The position numbers and the translations under genes are program-made. From assembly GCF_008905045.1 (NCBI RefSeq), contig NZ_VWMY01000006.1, forward strand, positions 1 to 64,000: DNA of 64,000 nt, read 5' to 3'. Below the pieces are notes generated by a model that saw nothing but the letters and a program-made list of their open reading frames with translations, was not told the origin of the DNA and made no database searches. This DNA comes from Streptomyces albicerus. GTDB taxonomy: Bacteria; Actinomycetota; Actinomycetes; Streptomycetales; Streptomycetaceae. Of the stretch, positions 15,270-24,426 are shown in pieces (the stretch's first letter is position 1; each line of letters begins with the position of its first letter).

Positions 15270-15743
15270 TCAACGGCAGTTGTCCGCGGCCTCGATCAGA
15301 CGAGCCGCCTCCCCCAGCGCGGCCCGCAGCACAGCCGGATCCGTGGCCAGATCCGCGTCCTCGGGCGGAAGCAGCCAGTCCGAGCCCTCCACAGGCGGCT
15401 CGGGCGCGAGACGAACACCTCGCCCGTCGGTCTGCGTACACGTACTGCCGGGGACATCCCAGGCGTCAGCCGTCCCCGGCGGCACCAGAAACCCGAGCGT
15501 GTCGCAGCTGTCGTCGTGCAGCACGGGCCCAACCGCCTCCGCGGAAGCACCCCGGCGCAGAATGTCGACGGCCTCCAGCCCCTGCCGAGCGGGAACGGTG
15601 ACGAGATCGCAGGGGTCCTCGGCGTCCTCACCCCGCTCACCGCCGGACGGCACGAGCGGCGTACAGGGATCGACGCTCTGCCTGGTCTCCATCCTGGCCT
15701 CCACCACGGAACCCTCCTCGATCGAGCTCACCGCATGGTTCAA
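15270..15743 (-). CDS. conserved actinobacterial protein of unknown function
   Basis: 157 aa (a start at Met18 is possible). Segments such as GLEAVDILRRGASAEAVGPV, TLGFLVPPGTADAWDVPGS, GSDWLLPPEDADLATDP and LRAALGEAARLIEAADNC look like a conserved Streptomyces family and loosely resemble small prim-pol-like proteins of that genus. There are no catalytic motifs I can name. It is divergent from the TPR regulator across 224 bp, which may reflect shared control. Confidence 0.68.
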   Translation of the reverse strand: MNHAVSSIEEGSVVEARMETRQSVDPCTPLVPSGGERGEDAEDPCDLVTVPARQGLEAVDILRRGASAEAVGPVLHDDSCDTLGFLVPPGTADAWDVPGSTCTQTDGRGVRLAPEPPVEGSDWLLPPEDADLATDPAVLRAALGEAARLIEAADNCR

Positions 15744-15967
15744 CGCCCCACTTCGTCAACGGCTACGGCGAAACTCGGCCGCAAAGGATGGCAGTTCATG
15801 GCAGATCAGGGATGAGATATCCGGTTTGTAGCCAAACTCCGCGTGGTGCTCTCGTCACAGCGGGTACGTTCGTGCCCGCCGGAAACACAGGTGCGGCACG
15901 ATCGCCGACATGATCAACTCGCCCTGATTCCGGCATGGTTCGACGGTTCGTGAGAGAGGGCCCGGCC

Positions 15968-17515
15968 ATGACGTCGTCAACGATGACCTCGTCGTCCCAG
16001 TCACCTCGGCCGCCGCGGCCGAACCTCGCCTTCCGGCGGCTGCGCGGCCGGCGCTCGCCGGGCGAATTCGCCGCGGCGGTGCGGCGGGCCGCCCGGGAGA
16101 TCGGCGAGCGGGTCAGCTGCGACGCGCGCTACATCGGGCGGGTCGAGGCGGGGGAGATCCGGTGTCCCAACTACGCGTACGAGCGGGTGTTCCTGCACAT
16201 GTTCCCCGGCCGCACGCTGACCGACCTGGGCTTCGCGCCCCGCTCGACGGTACGCGGCCGGGGGGCGCGCACCACCGAGGAGGCGCCCGCCCCGCACACC
16301 ACGAGCCCGTTGTCCGCCCCGTATGAGACGGACGGGGCGCACGGGCCGTATGACACCACGTACGGCCCACAAGACACGCACGACCCGCACTACCAGCACC
16401 ACCCGTATGACCCGCACCACCCGCGTGATCCGCACCACCCGCATGATCCGTATGACCCGCATGAGATCGACGATCAGAACCACGAGGAGAGCGACGTGCA
16501 GCGTCGCGCATTCATGAGCGGCGGTACCGCCACAGTGGCGGCCGCCTCCCTGGGCCCTTTAGGGCTCGCTTTCGGCGGCGTCGCCGCGGCCGCGGACCGT
16601 TCCGTGCGCCGGCCCGGCGAGGCCGAGGCGGGGGCACTGGAAGAGGCCGTACGCAAGATCCGGCTACTGGACGACCGGCACGGCGCCGACGGGCTGTACC
16701 GGAGGGCGGCGGCTCCACTGCGGGCCGCGTACGCCCTGCTGGACGCCGGCGCGACGCGGCGGGCGACCGCCGAGCGGCTGCACACGGGGGCCGGTGAACT
16801 GGCCATCTCCGTGGGCTGGCTGGCGCACGACTCGGGGCGTTTCGACGACGCGCGCTCGCACTACGCGGAGGCGCTGGCGACCGCCCGGGTGGCCGGGGAC
16901 CCGGCCCTGGAGGCGCACGCCTTCTGCAACACGTCCTTCCTCGCGCGTGACGCGGGGCGCCCGCGCGAGGCGGTGCGGGCGGCGCAGGCCGCGCAGTACG
17001 CGGCGCGTCCGCTGGGCTCGGCCCGGCTCCTGTCGCTGCTCGCGCTGCGCGAGGCGGGCGGCTGGGCGGGGCTCGCCGACCGCACGGGCTGCGAGCAGGC
17101 CCTGGCCCGCGCGCAGGCGCTGTACGGCCGCGGTCCCTGTGACGCCGATCCGGAGTGGATGAGCTTCTACGGAGACGCCGAGTTGGCGGGCCTGGAGGCG
17201 CAGTGCTGGTCGACGCTGGGCGACTGGCCGCGCGCGGCCCACCAGGCGCGGCGCGCCGCCCAGCTCCAGGACCCGCACTTCACCCGCAACCTCGCGCTCT
17301 ACACGGCCGAGCTCGCCGACGACCTGGCCCGCGCCGGGCACCCCGACGAGGCCGCCGCGGCCGGACTGCGCGTCCTGGACCTGCTGGACGAGGTCCAGTC
17401 GTCCCGGGTGCAGACGATGCTGGCGGGCACGGCCCGCGTACTGCTGCCGCACCGCCGCGCGTCGGGGGTGTCGGACTTCCTGGAACGGCACGGGGCACTG
17501 CCGCGATCGGCGTAG
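15968..17515 (+). CDS. NsdA-like XRE/TPR regulator with His-rich linker
   Basis: 515 aa from ATG 15968, preceded by AGAGAGGG. Residues about 18-85 form an XRE-like DNA-binding region (RSPGEFAAAVRRAAREIGER...YIGRVEAGEIRCPNYAYERVF). Residues ~137-175 are a His/Asp/Pro/Tyr repeat tract. QRRAFMSGGTATVAAAS is the twin-Arg/hydrophobic stretch that NsdA-type developmental regulators also carry. The C-terminal 300 residues are TPR-like helical pairs (ARSHYAEALATARVAGDP, AAHQARRAAQL). It probably acts as a cytoplasmic regulator of differentiation or antibiotic production. The His-rich insert is unusual for the family. Confidence 0.75.
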   Translation: MTSSTMTSSSQSPRPPRPNLAFRRLRGRRSPGEFAAAVRRAAREIGERVSCDARYIGRVEAGEIRCPNYAYERVFLHMFPGRTLTDLGFAPRSTVRGRGARTTEEAPAPHTTSPLSAPYETDGAHGPYDTTYGPQDTHDPHYQHHPYDPHHPRDPHHPHDPYDPHEIDDQNHEESDVQRRAFMSGGTATVAAASLGPLGLAFGGVAAAADRSVRRPGEAEAGALEEAVRKIRLLDDRHGADGLYRRAAAPLRAAYALLDAGATRRATAERLHTGAGELAISVGWLAHDSGRFDDARSHYAEALATARVAGDPALEAHAFCNTSFLARDAGRPREAVRAAQAAQYAARPLGSARLLSLLALREAGGWAGLADRTGCEQALARAQALYGRGPCDADPEWMSFYGDAELAGLEAQCWSTLGDWPRAAHQARRAAQLQDPHFTRNLALYTAELADDLARAGHPDEAAAAGLRVLDLLDEVQSSRVQTMLAGTARVLLPHRRASGVSDFLERHGALPRSA

Positions 17516-17566
17516 CGGGCGGGCGACGGGCGTGGGGGCGGGGCTACTACAGGGGTACCGGCGGGG

Positions 17567-18163
17567 TTACGCGGTCAGGTGGCCGCAATCGTTCCAGGTC
17601 TCGATGGCGGGCTCTCCGTAGGCCCAGCCCAGGATCGAGAGGGACGTCGGGTTGAGGCGGACACGGGCCGCGAAGTCGATGTCCAGGCCGAGCCAGCGGG
17701 CGCCTATCGAACGCAGGATGTGGCCATGGGCGAAGACCAGCACGTCACGGTCGGCGGAGCGGGCCCACTCGACCACCTCGTCCGCGCGCGCGGAGACCTC
17801 GGCGAGGGTCTCGCCCCGGGGCACCCCGTCCCGCCAGATCAGCCAGCCGGCACGGCCCGCCTGGATCTCGTCGGGGGTCATGCCCTCGTACGCGCCGTAG
17901 TCCCACTCCATGAGCGTGTCCCAGGTGGTCGCCCGGTCGCCGAACCCGGCGAGTTCGCACGTCTCACGCGCGCGTGCCAGCGGACTCGTGCGCACCTCGA
18001 CTCCGGGGAGCCCGTCCAGCGGCGCCCTGTGCAGCCGCTCGCCGAGCAGTTTGGCGCCGCGCCGGCCCTCTTCCAGGAGCGGGATGTCGGTCCTGCCGGT
18101 GTGCTTGCCGGACAGCGACCATTCCGTCTGTCCGTGCCGGGCCAGCAGGATGCGCGGTGCCAT
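17567..18163 (-). CDS. histidine phosphatase (phosphoglycerate-mutase fold)
   Basis: 198 aa. The N-terminal signature [11 protein letters not shown] (His near 9), [12 protein letters not shown], the Glu-containing EWDYGAYEG and the second catalytic region [13 protein letters not shown] are all present. This is a branch-1 histidine acid phosphatase of normal length, close to cobalamin-phosphatase/PhoE-type proteins. The substrate is probably a small phosphorylated metabolite and is not deducible. It is convergent with the upstream TPR regulator and divergent from the PAP2 gene. Confidence 0.9.
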   Translation of the reverse strand: MAPRILLARHGQTEWSLSGKHTGRTDIPLLEEGRRGAKLLGERLHRAPLDGLPGVEVRTSPLARARETCELAGFGDRATTWDTLMEWDYGAYEGMTPDEIQAGRAGWLIWRDGVPRGETLAEVSARADEVVEWARSADRDVLVFAHGHILRSIGARWLGLDIDFAARVRLNPTSLSILGWAYGEPAIETWNDCGHLTA

Positions 18164-18347
18164 GGAGGGGCCTTTCCGGGAGAAATGAGGGGCGGATCAC
18201 TTCATCATCGCGCACCCTTGTGCGGGGCAACCTGCCGGGCGATCTCTGCGTCTATGACCACCAGGGGCGCCCCCGACAGGCGTTCGCATACACCGTAAAT
18301 TGTGGGAGTGGTCCAACGGCCACGGAAGCAGGAGGGGGAGGGATCGG

Positions 18348-19334
18348 ATGCTGCGGACCGATGCACCGGGCACCGAGGCGGCACCACGCACCCGCCTCCG
18401 CTGGTGGACCGAGCTCCCCCTGATCCTGCTGGTGTACGGGGCGTACTCGGCGGGCCGGCTCCTCGCGCGCGGGGATGTGACCAGCGCCGTCGACCACGGC
18501 CTGGCGATCCTGCGGGTCGAGAAGTTCTTCTACCTCAACGCCGAGCACCCGCTGAACCGTCTCTTCACGCGCGAGCCCTGGATCGGCATACCGGCCGACT
18601 TCTGGTACGCGTCGCTGCACTACATGGTCACGCCCGCGATCCTTGTCTGGCTCTTCCGGTCCCGTGCCGTGCGCTACAGAGCCGCTCGAACCTGGCTCAT
18701 GGCCTCCACGTTCATCGGCCTGATCGGTTTCACCCTGCTTCCTACCTGCCCGCCGCGGCTGCTGTCGGCGAGCCACGGGTTCGTCGACACGATGGCCCAG
18801 TACAGCGACTACGGCTGGTGGGGCGGCGAGGCGAGCGCGCCGCGCGGGCTCGGCGGCATGACGAACCAGTACGCGGCGATGCCGAGTCTGCACTGCGGCT
18901 GGGCCCTGTGGTGCGGTGTGATGCTCTGGATGTACGGCGGCACACGGCTCACCAAGGTCGCGGGCGTCCTGTACCCGTTGATCACCACGATCGTGGTGAT
19001 GGGCACTGCCAACCACTACTTCCTCGACGCGGTCGCGGGCTTCGTCGTCATGGGCGTCGGATTCCTGCTGACCCGGCCGCTGTTGCGGCTCGCGGACACG
19101 ATGCGGGTGCGGCTCGGGGTGCGGCCCGTCGCACCGGCCACGAAGGGCTCGCACGGCGCAGGTTCCTCAATTGTCAGTGCGGGGTGCCAGACTTCCCCGG
19201 GTGAGCGAATTCCCCGACAGCGCAAGGCCCCAGCCACCCCGGGTACCGCCGAGCCGGGAGCCCGGCCACCGGGAGCCGAAGAGGGAGCGAGTCCCCCCGG
19301 CGCGGGGGACGGGGCTCCGGCAGCGGCTCGCTGA
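18348..19334 (+). CDS. PAP2-type membrane phosphatase / inositolphosphotransferase-like
   Basis: 328 aa from ATG 18348 behind GGAGGGGGAGGG. About six membrane segments. The PAP2 motifs are C2 PSLHCGW (near 182) and C3 NHYFLDAVAG (near 221). The N-terminal layout matches the aureobasidin-resistance/IPC-synthase-like branch. It is expected to transfer or remove phosphate from a lipid or phosphosugar at the membrane. The last 45 codons are Pro/Gly/Ala-rich and overlap the next gene by 134 bp in another frame, so this tail may be under little protein-level constraint. Confidence 0.87.
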   Translation: MLRTDAPGTEAAPRTRLRWWTELPLILLVYGAYSAGRLLARGDVTSAVDHGLAILRVEKFFYLNAEHPLNRLFTREPWIGIPADFWYASLHYMVTPAILVWLFRSRAVRYRAARTWLMASTFIGLIGFTLLPTCPPRLLSASHGFVDTMAQYSDYGWWGGEASAPRGLGGMTNQYAAMPSLHCGWALWCGVMLWMYGGTRLTKVAGVLYPLITTIVVMGTANHYFLDAVAGFVVMGVGFLLTRPLLRLADTMRVRLGVRPVAPATKGSHGAGSSIVSAGCQTSPGERIPRQRKAPATPGTAEPGARPPGAEEGASPPGAGDGAPAAAR

Positions 19335-20523
19335 GCTGCGCGGCCCGGCGGTTCCGCCGCAGCCGCTCGACGCGCGCGCCCTCGCGGCGCTCGCCGCGAA
19401 CCCGGGCTGCAAGCGGCGGGCGATCCTCGACGGGGCGGGGGTGAACAAGGCGGCATTGGCGAGCGCGCTCGGCTCCCCGTCCGCCTTCGGGCAGTCGCAG
19501 TTCGCGTTCATGCGGGGCAACGCCTTCGAGGCGCGGGTCAAGGCCGACGGCGGCGCGGAGCTGCTGCGCCTCGTGCACGAGAAGCTGGACGCGAGGGCCG
19601 AGCCGCCCACCTCCGGTGTCGTTCCCGACCTGTCCGCCGTAGGCCCCGAGGGGCGCACGGCCCGTACGGCCCTGGCCCTGCGCGAGGCCACCGCGGCGGG
19701 CGTCTGGACGCTGCTCGACCACCCCCTGCTCGCCCTGGAGGTCGCGGGCTCCCCCGCCTTCCTGGAGCCGGACGCGGTGGTCGTGCACCCCGACGGGAGC
19801 TGGACGGTCGTCGAGATCAAGTCCTTCCCGATGCTGGACGGTTCGGCGGACGCGGCGAAGGTGGGCGCGGCAGCGCGCCAGTCCGCGGTGTACGTACTGG
19901 CGCTGGAGCGGGTCGCGGCCCGTCTCGGCGCGGAGCCGGAGGGGCGCGCCGGTGCCGAGGGGAGGAGCGCAAAAGAAGACAGCGCGGAGCCGGAGGGGCG
20001 GCACGCCCAGGACAGCGCCCCCGCGCCCAAGGTCCGGCACACGGTGCTGCTGGTCTGCCCCAAGGACTTCTCCAACCTCCCCACCGCCTCCGCCGTCGAC
20101 ATCCGCAAGCAGCGCTCGGTGACCCGCCGCCAGCTGGACCGCCTCACCCGCATCGAGGACATCGCCGACGCCCTCCCCGAGGGCACCTGCTTCTCCCCCG
20201 ACCTGCCCACCCCCGACCTGACGGTCGCGGTGGAGTCGGTCCCGGCGACATACGCCCCGGAATGCCTCTCCGCCTGCGAACTCGCCTTCCACTGCCGCGA
20301 CCGCTCCCGAGCGGAGGGCGCGGTGACCTCCCTGGGACGCTCCCTACGAGCGGAACTGGGCGGCCTGACCACGGTCGCCGACGTCCTGTCGGCGTCCCGC
20401 GGAGAATCCGGCGACCCCACCGACCCGGCGGTCGCTGCCTTGCGCAGGGCAGCGGAACTGCGGGCGGAGGCGCTGAGCGGCGGGCCGGCCCTGCACCCCG
20501 AGGCATCGGGACATGCAACGTGA
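19201..20523 (+). CDS. RecB/Cas4-like PD-(D/E)XK nuclease with Fe-S-type cysteines
   Basis: 440 aa if started at GTG 19201 (an in-frame upstream start at 19171 exists). FMRGNAFEARV (104-114) is the conserved G-x-x-FE helix. EPDAVVV with Asp191, VVEIKS with Glu205/Lys207 and QSAVY (Gln227, Tyr231) form a complete PD-(D/E)XK plus QxxxY site. Cys70 (NPGCKRR) and Cys355/359/365 (CLSACELAFHC) match the one-plus-three cysteine layout that holds a 4Fe-4S cluster in AddB, Cas4 and Dna2. It should be an ATP-independent DNA end-processing nuclease acting with the helicase two genes downstream. There is no cas1/cas2 nearby. Confidence 0.85.
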   Translation: MSEFPDSARPQPPRVPPSREPGHREPKRERVPPARGTGLRQRLAELRGPAVPPQPLDARALAALAANPGCKRRAILDGAGVNKAALASALGSPSAFGQSQFAFMRGNAFEARVKADGGAELLRLVHEKLDARAEPPTSGVVPDLSAVGPEGRTARTALALREATAAGVWTLLDHPLLALEVAGSPAFLEPDAVVVHPDGSWTVVEIKSFPMLDGSADAAKVGAAARQSAVYVLALERVAARLGAEPEGRAGAEGRSAKEDSAEPEGRHAQDSAPAPKVRHTVLLVCPKDFSNLPTASAVDIRKQRSVTRRQLDRLTRIEDIADALPEGTCFSPDLPTPDLTVAVESVPATYAPECLSACELAFHCRDRSRAEGAVTSLGRSLRAELGGLTTVADVLSASRGESGDPTDPAVAALRRAAELRAEALSGGPALHPEASGHAT

Positions 20524-20557
20524 TGAGCCCGTTCCATCTCCGGTGCGCACCGGCCAG

Positions 20558-20609
20558 CCCCTTCAGGGGCGCGGGGAACTGCGCGACCAGCCCCCACCGA
20601 CCCGCACGC
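20558..20609 (+). repeat. interspersed palindromic repeat, copy 3
   Basis: CCCCTTCAGGGG hairpin followed by CGCGGGGAACTGCGCGACCA, a C-rich stretch and ACCCGCAC. It lies in the 133-bp gap between the nuclease gene and the 560-residue gene, i.e. inside a probable operon. Confidence 0.9.
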
Positions 20610-20656
20610 AATGCACCAGCCCGCGCGGAGCACCTCTCCGGCCATGAGGGAGCCGC

Positions 20657-22339
20657 ATGTCCCTGATCACCACCCTCGCCCGCCTCGAGGCAGTCGACAC
20701 CGGCCGAGCCCAACCGCTCGCCACCGTCCGACACCGCCACCTCTCCGACCGCCCCCTCGTCTTCGTACCGCTCACCACCGCAGGGGAAGCCGGGGCCCCG
20801 CTGGGGGCACTCGTCGGCACGGACCGCGACGCGCCGCGGCTGCTGGTCGTGCCGCAACCCCGCGACAGGGACCTGCGGTTCGCGTTCCTCGCCGAGCTCG
20901 CGGATGTCGTGCTGCCGTACATCGACTCGTACGCGGAGGACGTCGAGGCCGCCGAGCGCAACGAGACCGACCCGGAGACCGGCAAGCGCGTCAAGGTCGA
21001 GGTCGAACTGTGCGCGGACGCCCCGCAGTTGATCGTGCCGAGCCGGGCCGGCATCGACTTCGTACGGCTGCTCGGCCGCTCCATGCGCTTCAGGCGCACC
21101 GCCGAGCAGGACCCCGAGACACCACATCCGGCGCCGCCGCGCGTGCCGCTGCTCGGGCGGTGGCTGACGCACTACGGGGAGCGGGCCCGCGTGCCCGGTT
21201 CCTCGCTCCTGCTGGCCCTCACCGACGTTCTGTCCCGGCACTGGGCGACCGGGCAGAGCAGCCTGGAGGACCAGCACCTCGGGGCGCTGCTCGCCTGGAT
21301 CGACCCGCCCGACGACGAGTCCGGCGCCGAGGCCGCGCTGCGGGCCGAGCTCCAGCGGGACGCCAAGGGCCAGCTCGTCTGCCCGCCCGCCGGGCCCGCC
21401 ACCGACCCGGCCTTCGACAACAAGCTGCTCGCCCCCGCCATCGAGCGCTACGACCGCGCGCGTACGGCACTCGCGGCCGCCGAGGACGGCATCGAGGCGG
21501 ACGACCGGCTCGGTGAACTCACCGCCGCCGAGCGGCAGATCCGCGACCTGGTGGCGAGCCGCACCCGCCCCACCTGGGACGCGGTGTGGCGCGGCCTCGA
21601 CCTGCTGCGGGCCCTGCCGGAGGGTGCGCACGCGACCGACCGGTGGACCCGCGACCGCTGGTCGTTCACCGGCCACCGGGACCGTGTCCTGGCCGGAGAG
21701 CCCCCGCAGCCGCGCCGCGACGACGCGGTCACCGCGGCGAACAAACTCGCCACGCGCGAGCGCGAACAGGCCCGTCTGGAAGCCCAGGAGGCCCTCGACG
21801 ACCCGCTCGTCATGGCCGGGCGGCGCCTCGCCGGCGAGGCCTTCGCGGGCGAGGTCACGGATGTCGTCATGGCGTACAGCGAGGGCAAGCGGCCCAGCCC
21901 GCGCCCCCTCGTGACCGTCCGCACGGACGACCGGCCGCATCTCGGCGAGCGCGCCAAGGTCTACCGCTCGCTGGGCGGAAAGCCGCAGGCGGCCGAGTTC
22001 GTGGGGTACGAGGGGAACGGCGGAAACGGGGAGGAGCAGGGGGGATACGGGGAGGAGCACGGGGGCTACCAGTCCGGTGGCGCCCTCGATGACAACGGCG
22101 CCCTCGTCGTGCTGCGCGTCGTCGACAAGATGGGCCGAGGCAAGGAGCCCGAGACCGGATCCGTACCGGAGAAGGGCGACCTCGTCTGCTTCACGCTTTT
22201 CGAGCACGAGCAGCGGGGCGGGGCCAAGCTGCCCGACCCGGAGGAGACGCCGTGGACACACGGCGGACCTCCGGGAGAGACCGAGGCCACCCCGCAGCTC
22301 CACGCGCCCGACGCCGTGACCGAAGAGGACGTCCTGTGA
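20657..22339 (+). CDS. unknown 560-aa partner of nuclease and helicase
   Basis: 560 aa, ATG start. I recognise no enzymatic motif. The protein begins with a beta-rich part (LATVRHRHLSDRPLVFVPLT, RLLVVPQPRDRDLRFAFLAE), followed by long charged helices (AAERQIRDLVASRTRPTWDA, KLATREREQARLEAQEAL). It ends in a beta-barrel-like section (PLVTVRTDDRPHLGERAKVY, ALVVLRVVDKMGR, GDLVCFTLFE) interrupted by a Gly/Tyr/Glu repeat near 455-475. Its stop overlaps the helicase GTG (GTGA), so it is translationally coupled to it. It could supply the stalk and barrel that sit between nuclease and helicase in Dna2; this is inference. Confidence 0.8.
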   Translation: MSLITTLARLEAVDTGRAQPLATVRHRHLSDRPLVFVPLTTAGEAGAPLGALVGTDRDAPRLLVVPQPRDRDLRFAFLAELADVVLPYIDSYAEDVEAAERNETDPETGKRVKVEVELCADAPQLIVPSRAGIDFVRLLGRSMRFRRTAEQDPETPHPAPPRVPLLGRWLTHYGERARVPGSSLLLALTDVLSRHWATGQSSLEDQHLGALLAWIDPPDDESGAEAALRAELQRDAKGQLVCPPAGPATDPAFDNKLLAPAIERYDRARTALAAAEDGIEADDRLGELTAAERQIRDLVASRTRPTWDAVWRGLDLLRALPEGAHATDRWTRDRWSFTGHRDRVLAGEPPQPRRDDAVTAANKLATREREQARLEAQEALDDPLVMAGRRLAGEAFAGEVTDVVMAYSEGKRPSPRPLVTVRTDDRPHLGERAKVYRSLGGKPQAAEFVGYEGNGGNGEEQGGYGEEHGGYQSGGALDDNGALVVLRVVDKMGRGKEPETGSVPEKGDLVCFTLFEHEQRGGAKLPDPEETPWTHGGPPGETEATPQLHAPDAVTEEDVL

Positions 22340-23670
22340 CCACCGTGTTCGATCCGGGTGCCGAAGCCGCCCGCGCCACCGACGCGATCCTGTGCGACAC
22401 CCTGCACGGGACGCACCGCGGGGTCGTGGTCGACTCCCCGCCCGGTGCCGGCAAGTCCACGCTCGTCGTCCGGGCCGCGCTCGAACTGGCCGACGCCGGA
22501 CGCCCGTTGATGGTCATCGCGCAGACGAACGCGCAGGTGGACGACCTGGTCCTGCGGCTCGCCGAGAAGAACCCGGAGCTGCCGGTCGGCCGGCTGCACA
22601 GCAGCGACGCGGACCCGTACGACAAGGCGCTCGACGACCTGCCGAACGTCCGCAAGTCCGCGAAGGCCGGGGACCTCGCCGGGCTCGACGTCGTCATCTC
22701 GACGGCCGCGAAGTGGGCGCACGTCAAGGGCGTCGAGCCATGGCGGCACGCGATCGTCGACGAGGCGTACCAGATGCGCTCGGACGCGCTGCTCGCCGTG
22801 GCCGGGCTCTTCGAGCGGGCGCTGTTCGTGGGCGACCCGGGCCAGTTGGACCCGTTCGCGATCGTCGGCTCGGAGCAGTGGGCGGGCCTGTCGTACGACC
22901 CGTCGGCCTCGGCCGTGACGACGCTCCTCGCCCACAACCCGGAGCTGCCGCAGCACCGACTTCCCGTCTCCTGGCGGCTCCCGGCGTCGGCGGCGCCCCT
23001 GGTCTCGGACGCGTTCTACCCGTTCACGCCGTTCCGCAGCGGCACGGGTCACGGCGACCGCCGTCTCACCTTCGCGGTGGCGTCGGACGGTTCGGGCCCC
23101 GACCGGGTCATCGACGAGGCGGCGGAGTCGGGTTGGGGTCTGCTGGAGCTCCCGGCCCGGCACACCCCGCGCACGGACCCGGAGGCGATCCGGGCACTCG
23201 CCCAGGTCGTACGCCGCCTCCTGGACCGGGGCGGCGCGGCGACCTCGGAGCGCGCCCCCGACCCGGCGCCTCTGACGGCCGACCGCATCGCCGTCGGCAC
23301 GGCCCACCGCGACCAGGCGGCGGCCGTCCGCTCGGCCCTGGCGGAGCTCGGCGTCCCGGAGGTGACCGTCGACACGGCGAACCGGCTCCAGGGCCGCGAG
23401 TACGACGTGACCGTCGTCCTGCACCCCCTGTCGGGCCGCCCCGACGCGACGGCCTTCCACCTCGAAACGGGCCGCCTGTGCGTCCTGGCCTCCCGCCACC
23501 GCCACGCCTGCATCGTCGTCTGCCGCGCCGGAGTCACCGACCTCCTGGACGACCACCCGTCCACGGAACCGGTCCAGCTCGGCGTCACGGTGAAGTTCCC
23601 GGACGGCTGGGAGGCGAACCACGCGGTGCTGTCGCATCTGTCGGAGCACCGGGTGGCGTGGGGATCGTAA
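22336..23670 (+). CDS. UPF1/Dna2-type SF1B helicase
   Basis: 444 aa from GTG 22336. The SF1 motifs are in order: I SPPGAGKST (34-42), Ia AQTNAQVDDL, II IVDEAYQM (140-147), III FVGDPGQLDPF (164-174), IV-like LPVSWRLPASAAPLVSDAFY, V TVDTANRLQGREYDVTVV (344-361) and VI LETGRLCVLASRHRHACIVV. The GDxxQLxP, QGREYD and ASRHRH pattern is that of the UPF1/Dna2 branch (5'-3' translocases), not UvrD. It is shorter than UPF1-like proteins usually are, with no extra domains. It is third in the nuclease-unknown-helicase operon. Confidence 0.88.
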   Translation: MTTVFDPGAEAARATDAILCDTLHGTHRGVVVDSPPGAGKSTLVVRAALELADAGRPLMVIAQTNAQVDDLVLRLAEKNPELPVGRLHSSDADPYDKALDDLPNVRKSAKAGDLAGLDVVISTAAKWAHVKGVEPWRHAIVDEAYQMRSDALLAVAGLFERALFVGDPGQLDPFAIVGSEQWAGLSYDPSASAVTTLLAHNPELPQHRLPVSWRLPASAAPLVSDAFYPFTPFRSGTGHGDRRLTFAVASDGSGPDRVIDEAAESGWGLLELPARHTPRTDPEAIRALAQVVRRLLDRGGAATSERAPDPAPLTADRIAVGTAHRDQAAAVRSALAELGVPEVTVDTANRLQGREYDVTVVLHPLSGRPDATAFHLETGRLCVLASRHRHACIVVCRAGVTDLLDDHPSTEPVQLGVTVKFPDGWEANHAVLSHLSEHRVAWGS

Positions 23671-23805
23671 GGGAGCGCGGGGGCTCGTAGGGGGCGCGCA
23701 TCGGGGCCGGTCAACGGGGCTAGGGGCCCTCTTGCGCGGTCAAGGGACAATGGACTGTGGCCCACCCACACGGACGGGTCGACCGCTGTACGAGGAGGAG
23801 AAGTC

Positions 23806-24171
23806 ATGGCGGAGCCCACGCCGCGTCGGAACGAGCCGCGGCTTCGCCCCGCGCCGCTGCTCTTCGAGCCCGCGGAGGCAGCCGCCGACCCGGAGCACTT
23901 CTTCGACCTGGAGTCGATCGACGACCCCCTGGCACTGCTGGACCGGGCCACGGAGCTGACCCTCGCGTTCCGCGCGGCCACCGATCGCGCGGTCGAGTTC
24001 CAGGCGATGGCCGCCGCGCAGCTCGCCGATCCCCGGCGGTTCGACCGGCTCACGCCCGCCGAGATCGCCGAGCGGGCCGAGTGGACCGAGGACTACGCGA
24101 AGAAGATGGTGGAGTTCGGGCGAGAGCTGCTGCGCGGGGCGGACGCCGAGGGGTACGCGGACCCGCTCTGA
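23806..24171 (+). CDS. small conserved protein, unknown
   Basis: 121 aa, with ATG behind GAGGAGAAG. It is highly helical and acidic with no cysteine, signal peptide or membrane segment: DPLALLDRATELTLAFRAAT, FQAMAAAQLADPRRFDRLTP, WTEDYAKKMVEFGRELL. It lies 135 bp after the helicase gene on the same strand and could be a late member of that unit, but the strong own ribosome site and the gap leave this open. Confidence 0.72.
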   Translation: MAEPTPRRNEPRLRPAPLLFEPAEAAADPEHFFDLESIDDPLALLDRATELTLAFRAATDRAVEFQAMAAAQLADPRRFDRLTPAEIAERAEWTEDYAKKMVEFGRELLRGADAEGYADPL

Positions 24172-24426
24172 GCTCGGACGGGCACGAGCCTCAAGGCCGG
24201 GACAGGCCGCACCTCAAAGAGGCCGGGCGGGCGGGACCTGAAAGAGCCCGGACGGGCCGAGCAAGCCTGGCCGAGCCCCGAGCCGACCTGCGCCCACCCG
24301 TGAGTCCGGCCTCGAAACATCCCTTGGCATATGCCGGACGGGCAAGATACCCGAGCCCACCCCCTCCTGTCCCCGTTTCCTGCAACCCTCAGGAACGGGC
24401 CGCTCACCCCCCGTAGATCTAGAGCC

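Noticed and set aside
19201..20523. Cas4 of a CRISPR-Cas locus
   Set aside because: No cas1, cas2, effector genes or repeat-spacer array in the window; the helicase partner fits a Dna2-like unit better.
20144..22303. 719-aa minus-strand frame opposite the nuclease and 560-aa genes
   Set aside because: Gly/Arg-rich antisense shadow without start signal or family character.
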